NCBI GenBank assembly: GCA_026984455.1
Contig: JALSSC010000057.1
Coordinates: 62,001 to 126,000 of the forward strand
DNA from: Chromatiaceae bacterium
GTDB lineage: Bacteria > Pseudomonadota > Gammaproteobacteria > Chromatiales > Chromatiaceae
Length of the DNA stretch: 64,000 nt
Direction: 5' to 3'
Position 1 is the stretch's first letter; every line of letters starts with the position of its first letter. Positions 30,278 through 40,350 of this stretch are shown in pieces. A program made the translations under genes and the position numbers. Under the pieces are notes generated by a model. That model was not told the DNA's origin and ran no database searches. It was given only the letters and a program-made list of their open reading frames with translations.

Positions 30278-31285
30278 ATGGCCATTCGAACCTTCTTCAC
30301 CCTGCTGTTGCTCGCCGTGATCGCGGCGCCTTCTGGGGCCGACACCCTGGACGATGTCCGCGCCCGCGACAGCCTGCGTTGCGGCGTCAACGGTAACGCC
30401 CCCGGCCTTTCGCTCAAGGATGCCCAGGGCCGTTGGACCGGCCTCGACGCCGACTTCTGCCGGGCGGTGGCCGCCGCCGTTCTGAGGGATCCGGACAAGG
30501 TGACCTTCGTGTCCCTGGACAACACCGCGCGGCTGGAGGCCCTGGCCAAAGGCCGGATCGACCTCCTGGCCCGCAACACCACCTGGACCCTGTCGCGCGA
30601 CACCAGGCGCGGGATGAGCTTCGTGGGCACCCTCTACTACGACGGCCAGGGCCTCATGGTTCCGGTCGCCAAGGGCCTGCACAGCGCCCTCGAACTGGAT
30701 GGCGCCCGGGTCTGCGTGGCCCGGGGCACCACCAGCGTGGGCAATCTGCAACGCTACTTCCTGCGTAACCGCATGAAACTCGAGATCGTACCGGCCATGG
30801 ACACCCGGGCGGCGCTACGCGCCTACCTCAAGGGCCGCTGTGACGCCTTGAGCAGCGACGCCTCCCAACTCTACGGCCTGCGCGCCGGTCTGCCCGACCC
30901 CGGGGCGCAGATGGTACTGCCCGAACGACTGTCGAAGGAGCCGCTGGCCCCCGCGGTCCGCAAGGGCGATACACGCTGGTTCGACATCGTCCGCTGGACC
31001 CTGTTCGTGCTCCTGGATGCGGAGGAACTGGGCATAGGCTCCAGGAACGCCACCCAGGCCCGGCGCCTGGCCCGTAGCCCCGAGTCGCGCCGCCTCCTCG
31101 GCCTGGCCACCCAAACGGCCCACCCCCGGGGCCTGGACAGCGATTGGGCCTTCCGGGTCATCTCCCGGGTAGGCAACTACGCCGAGATGTTCGAACGCAA
31201 TCTGACTGCCCCCCTCGGGATAAAACGCGGCCTCAACGCCCTTTGGCGCGATGGTGGCCTGCAATTCGCCCCCCCCATGATGTAA
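30278..31285 (+). CDS. Orphan amino-acid ABC transporter substrate-binding protein (AapJ-like)
   Basis: 335 aa with a signal peptide (cleavage near SGA-DTL, residue 21). Periplasmic binding-protein features are RDSLRCGVNGNAPGLS, GLDADFCRAVAAAVL, LLARNTTWTLSRD and VCVARGTTSVGN, closest to the general L-amino-acid binding proteins AapJ/BztA. The ATG follows AGAGGGAG at 5 nt. No permease or ATPase gene is adjacent, so it either serves a transporter elsewhere or acts as a sensor partner. The 200-bp upstream gap holds a decayed palindromic repeat near 30140-30185. Confidence 0.85.
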   Translation: MAIRTFFTLLLLAVIAAPSGADTLDDVRARDSLRCGVNGNAPGLSLKDAQGRWTGLDADFCRAVAAAVLRDPDKVTFVSLDNTARLEALAKGRIDLLARNTTWTLSRDTRRGMSFVGTLYYDGQGLMVPVAKGLHSALELDGARVCVARGTTSVGNLQRYFLRNRMKLEIVPAMDTRAALRAYLKGRCDALSSDASQLYGLRAGLPDPGAQMVLPERLSKEPLAPAVRKGDTRWFDIVRWTLFVLLDAEELGIGSRNATQARRLARSPESRRLLGLATQTAHPRGLDSDWAFRVISRVGNYAEMFERNLTAPLGIKRGLNALWRDGGLQFAPPMM

Positions 31286-31301
31286 TTCGCGGAGATCCAC
31301 C

Positions 31302-32543
31302 ATGCCCCTGGTACGTCCTTTTCCCGGCCTGCGCCCCGCGCCCGGCCACGCCGCCGAGGTGGCGGCCCCCCCCTATGATGTAGTGAATGCACAGGAAGCG
31401 CGCGCCCTGGTGGCCGGCCGCCCCTGGAGCTTTCTGCACATCTCCCGTCCCGAGGTGGACCTGCCCGAGGGCACCGACCCCTATGCCCCCGAGGTCTATG
31501 CCAAGGCCCGCGAGAACCTGGACCGGATGCGCGCCGAGGGCATCCTGCAGATGGACCCGGAGCCCCGTTTCTACGTCTACCGCCTGAGCATGGGTGACCA
31601 TCGCCAGACCGGACTGGTGGGCGCGGCCTCGGTGGCCGCCTACGAGCAGGGCAGGATCAAGAAGCACGAATTCACCCGCCCCGCCAAGGAAGACGACCGG
31701 GTACGCCAGATCGACGCCCTGGACGCCCAGACCGGGCCGGTGTTCCTGGTATACAGGGCCGCCCCGGAGATCGACGCCCTCCTTGCGGAGCAGAGCAGCG
31801 GCGCGGCAGAAGTAGACGTCACCGCCACCGGCGGTGTACGCCACGAACTCTGGCCGCTCCGCGATGCCGGAGTGAATGCCCGCCTCCAGGCCGCCTTCGA
31901 TGCCCTGGACGCCCTCTACGTGGCCGACGGTCATCATCGCTCCGCCGCCGCCTCACGGGTGGCCGCGGCCCGACGCAAGGTCAATCCCCATCACACCGGA
32001 GAGGAACCCTACAATTACTTCCTCTCGGTCGTCTTCCCTCACGATCAGATGCAGATCCTCGACTACAACCGTGTGGTCCGGGACCTCCACGGACTGGACG
32101 AGCGCACCTTCATGGAGCGCGTCGCGATTCCCTTCCAGGTGCTTCCGGTAGAGACACAGGCGCGCCCCACCCGCCCCGGCGAATTTGGCATGTACCTGGC
32201 CGGACACTGGTACCGCCTCGTGCTCGACCCGGCGCGCATCCCCTGGGACGATCCCGTGGGCCGCCTGGACGTCAGTCTGCTCACCGACAACCTGATCGAG
32301 CCGATCCTCGGTATCGTGGACCAGCGCCGTGACGACCGCATCGATTTCGTCGGCGGCATCCGCGGTCTGGGTGAACTGGAACGGCGGGTGGACAGTGGAG
32401 AGATGAGAGTGGCCTTCGCCCTCCATCCCACCCGGATCGACGATCTCATGGCGGTGGCCGACGCCGGCGAGGTGATGCCACCCAAGTCCACTTGGTTCGA
32501 GCCGAAACTCGCCGACGGCCTGGTGAGCCACGTCTTGGGTTGA
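31302..32543 (+). CDS. DUF1015 family protein
   Basis: A 413-aa cytosolic protein recognised by RPFPGLRP at the N-terminus, AAPPYDVV, the central YVADGHHRSAAA motif and SVVFPHDQMQILDYNRVV. The family is widespread, occurs near serine biosynthesis genes in some phyla, and has no settled activity. It lies 16 nt after the binding-protein stop and 12 nt before relA, so all three may be cotranscribed. No membrane segment or signal is seen. Confidence 0.85.
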   Translation: MPLVRPFPGLRPAPGHAAEVAAPPYDVVNAQEARALVAGRPWSFLHISRPEVDLPEGTDPYAPEVYAKARENLDRMRAEGILQMDPEPRFYVYRLSMGDHRQTGLVGAASVAAYEQGRIKKHEFTRPAKEDDRVRQIDALDAQTGPVFLVYRAAPEIDALLAEQSSGAAEVDVTATGGVRHELWPLRDAGVNARLQAAFDALDALYVADGHHRSAAASRVAAARRKVNPHHTGEEPYNYFLSVVFPHDQMQILDYNRVVRDLHGLDERTFMERVAIPFQVLPVETQARPTRPGEFGMYLAGHWYRLVLDPARIPWDDPVGRLDVSLLTDNLIEPILGIVDQRRDDRIDFVGGIRGLGELERRVDSGEMRVAFALHPTRIDDLMAVADAGEVMPPKSTWFEPKLADGLVSHVLG

Positions 32544-32555
32544 GACCGCCAACCC

Positions 32556-34721
32556 ATGGTCTCCACTACGCCGACCCTCCCCGAGGACCCCGACCTGACC
32601 GCAGAGGCCGTGCATGCCTGGCTCGAGGAGCTGGGCAGGCCGTACGACCAGGAGGGACGCGACCGCCTGCGGGCGGCGGCAGACCGGGCCTTCAACGAAC
32701 TGGCCGACACCCACCTGGAGACCGCCGAGAGCCGCCTGCGCCACAACCTGGCCACCGCCGAGATCCTGGCGGAACTGCGCCTGGACGCAGACACCCTGAG
32801 CGCGGCCATCCTCAACGGCCTGCCCGTGGACGCGGCCTTCGAGGCGGCCTTCGGAGCGGCGGTGGCGCGGATGGTGGCCGGCCTCGACCGCCTGGCCCAG
32901 CTCGCCGCCCTGGACACCGCCGACGACGCCCGCAGCGCCGAGAACCTGCGGCGCCTGCTGCTGGGCATGACCGAAGACGTACGCGCCATCCTGGTGGCCC
33001 TGGCCGAACGCCTGCACCTGCTGCGCAGGGCGCGTGGACTGAGCGACGAGATCCGCCGCCGCCTCGGACGCGAGACCCGCGACATCTATGGCCCCCTGGC
33101 CAACCGTCTCGGCGTCTGGCAGCTCAAGTGGGAACTGGAGGACCTCTCTCTGCGTTTTCTCGACCCCGGGACCTACCGGCGCATCGCCACCCTCCTGGAA
33201 GACCGGCGCAGCGAACGCCAGCAGGGCATCACCGAGGTCATGGAGACCCTGCGCGAGGCCTTCGCCGAGGCCGGCATCCCCGCCGAGCTGAGCGGCCGCC
33301 CAAAACATATCTACAGCATCTGGCGAAAGATGCAGCGCAAGGGGGTCGACTTCGAGCAGATCTTCGACGTACGCGCGGTGCGCGTCCTGGTCTCGGACCT
33401 GGGCCAATGCTACGGCGCCCTGGGGGTCGTCCATGGCCTCTGGCGACACATCCCGGGAGAATTCGACGACTATATCGCCACTCCCAAGGCCAATGGCTAC
33501 CAATCCATCCACACCGCGGTGATCGGTCCCGACGGCAAGCCCCTGGAGGTACAGATCCGCACCCGCGCGATGCACCGTGACGCGGAACTGGGGATCGCCG
33601 CCCACTGGCGCTACAAAGAAAACGCCGGCCACGACAGCGAACTGGAACGGCGCATCCTCTGGATGCGCAACTGGCTCGATCTGCAAGACGAGGGCGGCAG
33701 CCCCGAGGCCTTCCTGGAACGCTTCAAGGACGAGTTCCAGCCGGTGCGCATCTACGTGCTCACCCCCCGCAACCAGGTGATCGAGCTGCCGCGTGGGGCG
33801 ACACCGCTGGATTTCGCCTACGCCATCCACTCCGATGTGGGGCACCGCTGCCGCGGCGCCCGGGTGGACGGCCGCATCGCCCCCCTCACCCAGCCCCTGG
33901 AGAGTGGGCAGCGGGTGGAGATCCTCACCGCGCGCGAGCCCGCCCCGAGCCGCGATTGGCTCAACCCCCAGCTCGGTTATCTCAAGACCGCCCGCGCCCG
34001 CAGCCGGGTGCGCCAGTGGTTCAAACAGCACGACTACCTCACCCACCTGGAACAGGGCAAGGCCCTGCTGGAGCGCGAGCTGACACCCCTGCGCCTGGCG
34101 TCGCCCCCCGACCTGGAGGCCCTCGCCCAGCACTTCAATCTCGTCTCGGGAGACGACCTCCTGGCCGCCCTGGGGCGTGGCGAGATCCGCCCGGCTCAGG
34201 TCCTCAAACGCGTCGTTCCGCCCACCCCGCCCCACCGCCGCATCCAGGCGAGGCCCAAGACCCCGCCCGGCGGGGTCCTCGTGGAGGGGATCGGCGATGT
34301 CCTCACGCACATCGCCCACTGCTGCAAACCGGTGCCCCCCGACCCCATCCGGGGCTTCATCACCCGTGGTCATGGGGTCAGCATCCACCACCACGACTGC
34401 CCCAACATCCGGCGTCTCGCCGAGGCCCACCCCGAACGCGTGGTGGAAGTGGCCTGGAGCGGCGACGGGCAGAGTCGCTTCCCGTTGGACCTCGCGATCC
34501 ACGCCAGCGACCGCAAGGGCCTGCTCCGGGACATCTCGGCCCAGTTCGCGGAAGACGAGATCGACGTGATCGGGGTCAACACCCGTTCCGACCGGGGAAA
34601 GGGGACCGCGCGCATGCGCTTCACCGTGGAGATCGAGGACCTCAGCGGCCTGCAACGGGTCATCCGGCGTCTGCAGGCCATGCCGGAGGTGCTGGAGGTG
34701 CGGCGGGCACGACCGCGCTGA
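32556..34721 (+). CDS. relA: RelA-type (p)ppGpp synthetase
   Basis: 721 aa. The N-terminal HD-like region lacks the HD catalytic pair (ILNGLPVDAAFE at the place where SpoT has HD ... ED), so hydrolase activity should be lost. The synthetase domain has VFEQIFD-type and VHGLWRHIPGEFDDYIATPK (key EFDD, the monofunctional RelA signature, against RXKD of bifunctional enzymes) plus NGYQSIHT. A TGS domain (RIYVLTPRNQVIELPRG) and a C-terminal ACT domain follow. It makes the stringent-response alarmone at ribosomes carrying uncharged tRNA. Confidence 0.93.
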   Translation: MVSTTPTLPEDPDLTAEAVHAWLEELGRPYDQEGRDRLRAAADRAFNELADTHLETAESRLRHNLATAEILAELRLDADTLSAAILNGLPVDAAFEAAFGAAVARMVAGLDRLAQLAALDTADDARSAENLRRLLLGMTEDVRAILVALAERLHLLRRARGLSDEIRRRLGRETRDIYGPLANRLGVWQLKWELEDLSLRFLDPGTYRRIATLLEDRRSERQQGITEVMETLREAFAEAGIPAELSGRPKHIYSIWRKMQRKGVDFEQIFDVRAVRVLVSDLGQCYGALGVVHGLWRHIPGEFDDYIATPKANGYQSIHTAVIGPDGKPLEVQIRTRAMHRDAELGIAAHWRYKENAGHDSELERRILWMRNWLDLQDEGGSPEAFLERFKDEFQPVRIYVLTPRNQVIELPRGATPLDFAYAIHSDVGHRCRGARVDGRIAPLTQPLESGQRVEILTAREPAPSRDWLNPQLGYLKTARARSRVRQWFKQHDYLTHLEQGKALLERELTPLRLASPPDLEALAQHFNLVSGDDLLAALGRGEIRPAQVLKRVVPPTPPHRRIQARPKTPPGGVLVEGIGDVLTHIAHCCKPVPPDPIRGFITRGHGVSIHHHDCPNIRRLAEAHPERVVEVAWSGDGQSRFPLDLAIHASDRKGLLRDISAQFAEDEIDVIGVNTRSDRGKGTARMRFTVEIEDLSGLQRVIRRLQAMPEVLEVRRARPR

Positions 34722-34856
34722 AGGCGGAGGGGTATATACGCGCCCTCCCTGGGGTCTTCCGTCCTTTGGTCCCTAGTCGCCACCACCGTGCCACGCCCCG
34801 CCACTGCCGTCGCAACCACGGCTGACAGCAGGCCCACGAACGGGTAGCATTGGCAG

Positions 34857-34970
34857 GCCGTCGAAAAATGGAAGTTTTGCACGGCCGGCGTGCGATACAT
34901 GGATGTATGGCCACTCTCTACGGCTGTAACCTATTGAAAAGCAAATAAACCGGGAAATCGCACTTCCCGG
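34857..34970. repeat. Dispersed noncoding element, copy A
   Basis: About 114 bp beginning GCCGTCGAAAAATGGAAG and ending CACTTCCCGG aligns along its length with 51468-51579 upstream of greA. Shared blocks are GAAAAA, GTTTT, GTGCG(A/G)TACA, CTCT.ACGGC and AACCGGGAA.TCGCA. It ends in a CCGGGAA/TTCCCGG stem. It occupies the 300-bp gap between relA and the lipoprotein gene, where no other feature was found. Confidence 0.6.
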
Positions 34971-35021
34971 CTCGGTGGAACATCCTGTCAACGGCCTTTG
35001 GCGCCTGCCCCGACCTCCCGA

Positions 35022-35570
35022 ATGTACCTCGTCCTGCTGTCCCCCCTCCTCCTGCTGGCCGCCTGCGCCCAGATGCAGCCCCGCCCCGGCAGCCCGTGGT
35101 ATCCGCCACCGGTGGGCACGGTCCTGGAAGTGCGGGAACCTCTGCCCATCCCCATCGGCCGTACCCGCCTGTTCTTCCAGCAGGGGCACCGACGGGACAG
35201 GTACGACCCCTACCGGCCGGTATGCGCCTTCGAGGTCCGCCGCATCGACCGCCAGGCGGTCCGCCGCCTGCCGCCGGGGCGTTTCCGGGTGCGCCGGGTG
35301 GAACCGGTGGCGGCCGAGGTGGTGCGGGCCGCGCCCCTGCGGCTGGCAGGCCTGGGTCCGGCGGGGACGGGTGACAGTGGCCGCCCCATGATTCAACGCG
35401 GCTGGCATCTCTGGTTCGAGCCTTCGGGGACACGTCCCGAACCCCTGCGCCTGAGCTGCTACGGGGCCTTGGATACGGCGGACCGCGCCCTGCCGCCGAG
35501 CCTGCCGGAGATGGGGATCGCCCTCGGCCCAGGCTTCCATCTGCAACTGGCCTCCGTGAAGGGCCCCTGA
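35022..35570 (+). CDS. Predicted lipoprotein of unknown function
   Basis: 182 aa. A short signal peptide ends in the lipobox LLAACAQ (lipidated Cys near residue 14). The mature part is proline- and arginine-rich, with a strand-rich core (GTVLEVREPLPIPIG, TRLFFQQG, CAFEVR) and a conserved-looking WHLWFEPSG. No family is recognised. Its stop shares one base with the uvrD start (TGATG), so the two are tightly coupled although their roles look unrelated. Confidence 0.65.
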   Translation: MYLVLLSPLLLLAACAQMQPRPGSPWYPPPVGTVLEVREPLPIPIGRTRLFFQQGHRRDRYDPYRPVCAFEVRRIDRQAVRRLPPGRFRVRRVEPVAAEVVRAAPLRLAGLGPAGTGDSGRPMIQRGWHLWFEPSGTRPEPLRLSCYGALDTADRALPPSLPEMGIALGPGFHLQLASVKGP

Positions 35571-37720
35571 TGGACGCCGGCACCCTCCTCGAACCCCTGA
35601 ACCCGGCCCAACGCGAGGCGGTCAGCGCCCCTCCCGGGCACCTGCTGGTCCTCGCCGGGGCCGGCAGCGGCAAGACCCGGGTGCTCGCCCACCGCATCGC
35701 CTGGCTGCTGCGGGTGGAGGGCCAGAGTCCCTGGTCGATCCTGGCGGTGACCTTCACCAACAAGGCCGCCCGGGAGATGCGCGCGCGTATCGAGGGCCTG
35801 TTGGAGGCCCCCATCGGCGGTATGTGGGTGGGCACCTTCCACGGTCTCGCCCACCGCCTGTTGCGCGCCCATTTCGCCGATGCCGGACTGCCCCAGGGCT
35901 TTCAGATCCTCGACGGCGACGATCAGTTGCGCCAGATCAAGCGCACCCTGCGCGCCCTGGAACTGGACGAGGCCCGCTGGCCGCCGCGCCAGGCCCAGGG
36001 CTTCATCAACGCCCAGAAGGACGCGGGCCACCGCCCCCGGCACCTGGACGGCGGCGGTGACTTCCAGCAGGAGACCCTGATCCGGATCTACCGCGAATAT
36101 CAGAGCGCCTGCGACCGCGGCGGCCTGGTGGACTTCGCCGAACTCCTGTTGCGTGCCTACGAACTCTGGCGCGACCACCCCGACATCCTGGACCACTACC
36201 GCCGCCGCTTCCGCAACGTCCTGGTGGACGAGTTCCAGGACACCAACGCCATCCAGTATGCCTGGCTGCGCCTGCTCGGCGGCGACGACAACCACCTCTT
36301 CGTGGTGGGCGACGACGATCAGTCCATCTACGGCTGGCGCGGGGCGCGGGTGGAGAACATCCAGAACCTGGAACGCGACCTGCCCGGCACCCGCCTGGTG
36401 CGCCTGGAGCAGAACTACCGCTCCACCGCCAACATCCTGGCCGCGGCCAACGCCCTCATCGCCCACAACAACGGCCGCCTGGGCAAGGAACTCTGGACCC
36501 AGGGCCGGGCCGGCGACCCGCTCTATCTCTATGCCGCCTTCAACGAGGGGGACGAGGCGCGCTGGGTGATCGGGCGCATCCAGGCCGGGATCGAGGAGGG
36601 CCGGCGCCGCGACGAGCACGCCATCCTCTACCGCACCAGCGCCCAGTCGCGGCAGTTCGAGGAGGCCCTGATTCAGGCCGGGATCCCCTACCGGGTGTAT
36701 GGGGGGTTGAGGTTCTTCGAGCGCCTGGAGATCAAGGACGCCCTCGCCTACCTGCGCCTGGCGGTCAACCGCGACGACGACGCGGCCTTCGAGCGGGCGG
36801 TCAACACCCCGCCCCGGGGGATCGGCCAGAAGACCCTGGAGGCCCTGCGCGCCGAGGCCCGCGCCGCGGGCCGGACCCTCTGGGCCAGCCTCGCGGCGCT
36901 GCGCGCCCAGGACCGCCTGCCAGCGCGGGCCGGGACCGCCCTGGGCCGCTTCGCCGATCTCATCGACGGCCTGGCGGCAGAGATCCGGGGGCTGGACCTG
37001 CACGACCAGGTGGGCCGCGCCATCGAGCGCTCAGGCCTCCCGGACCACTACCTCAAGGCCCGCGACGGCCGCGGCCAGGACCGGATCGAGAACCTTCAGG
37101 AGCTGGTCAACGCCGCCCGCCAATTCACCCCCGACGACCTGGAGGAGGCGCTGCCGCCGCTGGAGGCCTTCCTCGCCCAGGCCGCCCTGGACGCGGGCGA
37201 GGCCCAGGGCGATGCCCACGACGATTGCGTGCAGTTGATGACCCTGCACGCGGCCAAGGGCCTGGAGTTCCCCCGGGTGTTCCTGGTGGGCCTGGAGGAG
37301 GGCCTGTTCCCCCACGGCCTGTCGGCACATGACCCCGCGCGTCTGGAGGAGGAACGCCGCCTGTGTTATGTGGGCATGACCCGGGCGCGGGAGACCCTGT
37401 ACCTGAGCTACGCCGAATCCCGCCGTCTCCGCGGACGCGAGGACTTCCCCATGCCGTCGCGTTTCCTCGCCGAGATCCCCGCGGAACGCATCGAAGAGGT
37501 GCGGGCCCGGGCCCAGGTGAGCCATCCCCTGTACCGCCCGGAGCCGGAACCGGAGGTCGCGGGCGGCTTCCGCCTGGGCCAGCGGGTGCGCCACGCCCGC
37601 TTCGGCGAGGGGATCATCCTCGATCAGGAAGGTCAGGGGGCCGGGACCCGGGTGCAGGTGAACTTCGCCGGCGGCAGCAAGTGGCTGGTGTTGGCCTATG
37701 CCCGCCTGGAGGCCTGCTGA
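35570..37720 (+). CDS. uvrD: DNA helicase II (UvrD)
   Basis: A 3'-5' SF1 helicase that removes the UvrC-cut oligonucleotide in excision repair and unwinds the nicked strand in mismatch repair. 716 aa (E. coli 720). Motifs in order: LAGAGSGKTRVL (Walker A), FTNKAAREM, GTFHGLAHRLLR, VLVDEFQDTN, VVGDDDQSIYGWRGA, EQNYRST, TLHAAKGLEFP and YVGMTRARE. The C-terminus has the Tudor-like VRHARFGEGIILDQEGQG (first part conserved). It sits directly ahead of mutS, its partner in mismatch repair. Confidence 0.95.
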   Translation: MDAGTLLEPLNPAQREAVSAPPGHLLVLAGAGSGKTRVLAHRIAWLLRVEGQSPWSILAVTFTNKAAREMRARIEGLLEAPIGGMWVGTFHGLAHRLLRAHFADAGLPQGFQILDGDDQLRQIKRTLRALELDEARWPPRQAQGFINAQKDAGHRPRHLDGGGDFQQETLIRIYREYQSACDRGGLVDFAELLLRAYELWRDHPDILDHYRRRFRNVLVDEFQDTNAIQYAWLRLLGGDDNHLFVVGDDDQSIYGWRGARVENIQNLERDLPGTRLVRLEQNYRSTANILAAANALIAHNNGRLGKELWTQGRAGDPLYLYAAFNEGDEARWVIGRIQAGIEEGRRRDEHAILYRTSAQSRQFEEALIQAGIPYRVYGGLRFFERLEIKDALAYLRLAVNRDDDAAFERAVNTPPRGIGQKTLEALRAEARAAGRTLWASLAALRAQDRLPARAGTALGRFADLIDGLAAEIRGLDLHDQVGRAIERSGLPDHYLKARDGRGQDRIENLQELVNAARQFTPDDLEEALPPLEAFLAQAALDAGEAQGDAHDDCVQLMTLHAAKGLEFPRVFLVGLEEGLFPHGLSAHDPARLEEERRLCYVGMTRARETLYLSYAESRRLRGREDFPMPSRFLAEIPAERIEEVRARAQVSHPLYRPEPEPEVAGGFRLGQRVRHARFGEGIILDQEGQGAGTRVQVNFAGGSKWLVLAYARLEAC

Positions 37721-37733
37721 GCGGAACCCCTGA

Positions 37734-40304
37734 GTGTCCAAACCGATGCCCCAACCCCGGCACACCCCCATGATGCAGCAGTACCTCCGCCTCAAGGCGG
37801 AGTTCCCGGAGATGCTGTTGTTCTACCGCATGGGCGACTTCTACGAACTCTTCTACGCGGACGCCGAGCGCGCCGCGCGCCTGTTGGACATCACCCTGAC
37901 CCAGCGCGGCCAGTCGGCGGGCCAGCCCATCCCCATGGCCGGGGTGCCTTACCACGCCGCCGAGTCCTACCTGGCCAAACTGGTGAAACAGGGCGAGTCG
38001 GTGGCCATCGCCGAGCAGATCGGCGACCCGGCGGCCACCAAGGGGCCGGTGGAGCGCAAGGTGGTGCGCATCGTCACTCCCGGTACGGTCACCGACGAGG
38101 CCCTGCTGGACGAACGCCGGGACAATCTCCTGGTGGCCATCCACGCGGCGGACGAGGCCTTCGGCCTGGCCAGCCTGGACCTGGGCGGGGGGCGCTTCGT
38201 GCTCCAGCAACCCGCCGACCTGGCCGCCCTGCGTGCGGAGCTGGAAAGGCTGCAACCGGCCGAGATCCTGGTGGCCGAGGACAGCCCCCTGCCCGCCCGC
38301 CTCGGCCTGGAGAGGGGCGTCACCCACCGTCCGCCCTGGCACTTCGACCGTGACAGCGCCGAGGCCCTGCTCACCGCCCAATTCGGGGTGCGTGACCTGC
38401 GCGGCTTCGGTTGCGACGCGGTGCCGCTGGCGGTGAACGCCGCCGGCTGCCTGTTGCAGTACGCCCAGGACACCCAGCGCACCGGCCTGCCCCACCTCCA
38501 GGGCCTGCGCGTGGAACGCAGCGAGGACGCCCTGGTCATCGACGCGGCCACCCGCCGCAACCTGGAGCTGACCCGCAGCCTCACGGGCGACGACCGTCAT
38601 ACCCTGGCCGGGGCCCTGGACCGTACCCTGACCCCCATGGGGGCACGCCTGCTGCGGCGCTGGATCAACCGGCCGCTGCGGCGGGTGGAGGCCATCCGCC
38701 GACGCCACGCGGCACTGGCGGAACTCCTGGAGACCCAGAGCTGGGAGGCCCTGCGGGAGGCCCTCAAGGGCCTCGGCGACCTCGAACGGATGCTCGCCCG
38801 GGTCGCCCTGCGCAGCGCCCGGCCGCGCGACCTGGCGGGCGTCCGCGCCGCCCTGGGGCGGCTGGAGAGCGTCCACGGCCTGCTCGCCCCCTTGCAGGAA
38901 CCGCTCCTGCGCGGCCTCGCCGAGGCCTGCGCGCCCCGCCCGGCGGAATGGGACCACTTGTGCCGCGCCCTGGTGGAGGAGCCCCCGGCCCTGGTCCGGG
39001 ACGGGGGGGTGATCGCCCCCGGTTTCGACGCCGATCTGGACGCCCTCAAGGGCCTGGCGGAAAACGCCGACGGCTTCCTCCTGGATCTGGAGAGGCGCGA
39101 ACGCGAACGCACCGGGGTCGCCACCCTGAAGGTGGGCTACAACCGGGTGCACGGCTACTACATCGAGATGGGCCGCGCCCATGCCGACCAGGCCCCCCCC
39201 GACTACCAGCGCCGTCAGACCCTGAAGGGCGCCGAGCGTTACATCACCCCGGAACTCAAGCGTTTCGAGGACCAGGTCCTGAGCGCCCGGGAACGCGCCC
39301 TGGCGCGGGAGAAGCAGCTCTACGAAGAACTGCTGGACTGGCTCGGCGAACGCCTCGCCCCCCTCCAGGCCCTGGCCTCGGCCCTGGCCACCCTGGATGT
39401 CCTGGCCAACCTGGCCGAGCGCGCCGAGGCCCTGGATCTGGTCCGGCCCGAGATGCGCGAGGCGCCGGGGATGGCGGTCGAGGCAGGCCGCCACCCGGTG
39501 GTGGAGCAGGTCACCACCCATCCCTTCGTGGGCAACGACCTGGACCTGGACGAGGAGCGGCGGATGCTCATCGTCACCGGTCCCAACATGGGCGGCAAGT
39601 CCACCTTCATGCGTCAGAGCGCGCTGATCCTGATCCTCGCCTGCGCCGGGGCCTTCGTCCCGGCACGGCGGGCGGAGATCGGCCCCTTCGATCGCATCTT
39701 TTCGCGCATCGGCGCCTCGGACGACCTCGCCGGCGGGCGTTCCACCTTCATGGTGGAGATGGAGGAGACCGCCAACATCCTCCACAACGCCGGCCCCGGC
39801 AGCCTGGTGCTCATGGACGAGATCGGCCGCGGCACCAGTACCTTCGATGGGCTATCCCTGGCCTGGGCCACGGCGGTGGAGCTGGCCACCCGCATCCGCG
39901 CCTTCACCCTCTTCGCCACCCATTATTTCGAACTCACCACCCTGCCGGAGGAATATCCGGGGATCGCCAACGTCCACCTGGATGCGGTGGAACAGGGGGA
40001 CGGGATCGTCTTCCTCCATGCCCTGCGCGAGGGCCCGGCGAGCCAGAGCTACGGCCTTCAGGTGGCGGCCCTGGCGGGGGTGCCACGGGCGGTGATCGAA
40101 CGCGCCCGCAGGCGTCTGGCGGAATTGGAGGATCAGGCCCTGGGACAGAGCGGGCGCCACGGCCCGCAACTGCCGCTGTTCCCCGCCGCGGCACCGAACC
40201 CGCTGCAGGAACGGCTGCGCGGCCTGGACGTGGACGGGCTCAGCCCGCGACAGGCCCTGGACCTGCTCTATGAACTCAAGCGGGATGCGGAAGCGGGCGC
40301 ATGA
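37734..40304 (+). CDS. mutS: DNA mismatch repair protein MutS
   Basis: 856 aa (E. coli 853). The N-terminal mismatch-binding domain has [12 protein letters not shown] and [13 protein letters not shown] with the Phe wedge. The ATPase domain has [14 protein letters not shown] (Walker A), [12 protein letters not shown] and [17 protein letters not shown] beta-clamp-like QLPLF motif lies near the C-terminus. A GTG at 37734 gives [14 protein letters not shown], and an ATG at 37746 is possible too. Follows uvrD by 13 nt, pairing damage-strand recognition and unwinding in one transcript. Confidence 0.95.
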   Translation: MSKPMPQPRHTPMMQQYLRLKAEFPEMLLFYRMGDFYELFYADAERAARLLDITLTQRGQSAGQPIPMAGVPYHAAESYLAKLVKQGESVAIAEQIGDPAATKGPVERKVVRIVTPGTVTDEALLDERRDNLLVAIHAADEAFGLASLDLGGGRFVLQQPADLAALRAELERLQPAEILVAEDSPLPARLGLERGVTHRPPWHFDRDSAEALLTAQFGVRDLRGFGCDAVPLAVNAAGCLLQYAQDTQRTGLPHLQGLRVERSEDALVIDAATRRNLELTRSLTGDDRHTLAGALDRTLTPMGARLLRRWINRPLRRVEAIRRRHAALAELLETQSWEALREALKGLGDLERMLARVALRSARPRDLAGVRAALGRLESVHGLLAPLQEPLLRGLAEACAPRPAEWDHLCRALVEEPPALVRDGGVIAPGFDADLDALKGLAENADGFLLDLERRERERTGVATLKVGYNRVHGYYIEMGRAHADQAPPDYQRRQTLKGAERYITPELKRFEDQVLSARERALAREKQLYEELLDWLGERLAPLQALASALATLDVLANLAERAEALDLVRPEMREAPGMAVEAGRHPVVEQVTTHPFVGNDLDLDEERRMLIVTGPNMGGKSTFMRQSALILILACAGAFVPARRAEIGPFDRIFSRIGASDDLAGGRSTFMVEMEETANILHNAGPGSLVLMDEIGRGTSTFDGLSLAWATAVELATRIRAFTLFATHYFELTTLPEEYPGIANVHLDAVEQGDGIVFLHALREGPASQSYGLQVAALAGVPRAVIERARRRLAELEDQALGQSGRHGPQLPLFPAAAPNPLQERLRGLDVDGLSPRQALDLLYELKRDAEAGA

Positions 40305-40307
40305 GGT

Positions 40308-40336
40308 GGAATCGTCCCGGGGGAGAGAGCGATTCC
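40308..40336. other. Hairpin between convergent mutS and FHA genes
   Basis: GGAATCG and CGATTCC form a perfect 7-bp stem around a 15-nt loop in the 46-bp convergent gap. No T-run follows on either strand, so its role in termination is only a guess. Confidence 0.3.
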
Positions 40337-40350
40337 TGGAAGGCGGGACC

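Noticed and set aside
31953-34655. A 900-codon open frame antisense to relA and DUF1015
   Set aside because: Same GC-driven effect. The plus strand has the RelA synthetase, TGS and ACT motifs and the minus frame has none.
34940-34970. Rho-independent terminator after relA
   Set aside because: The CCGGGAA/TTCCCGG stem lacks a T-run on the plus strand. The T-rich side is on the minus strand, where no gene ends.
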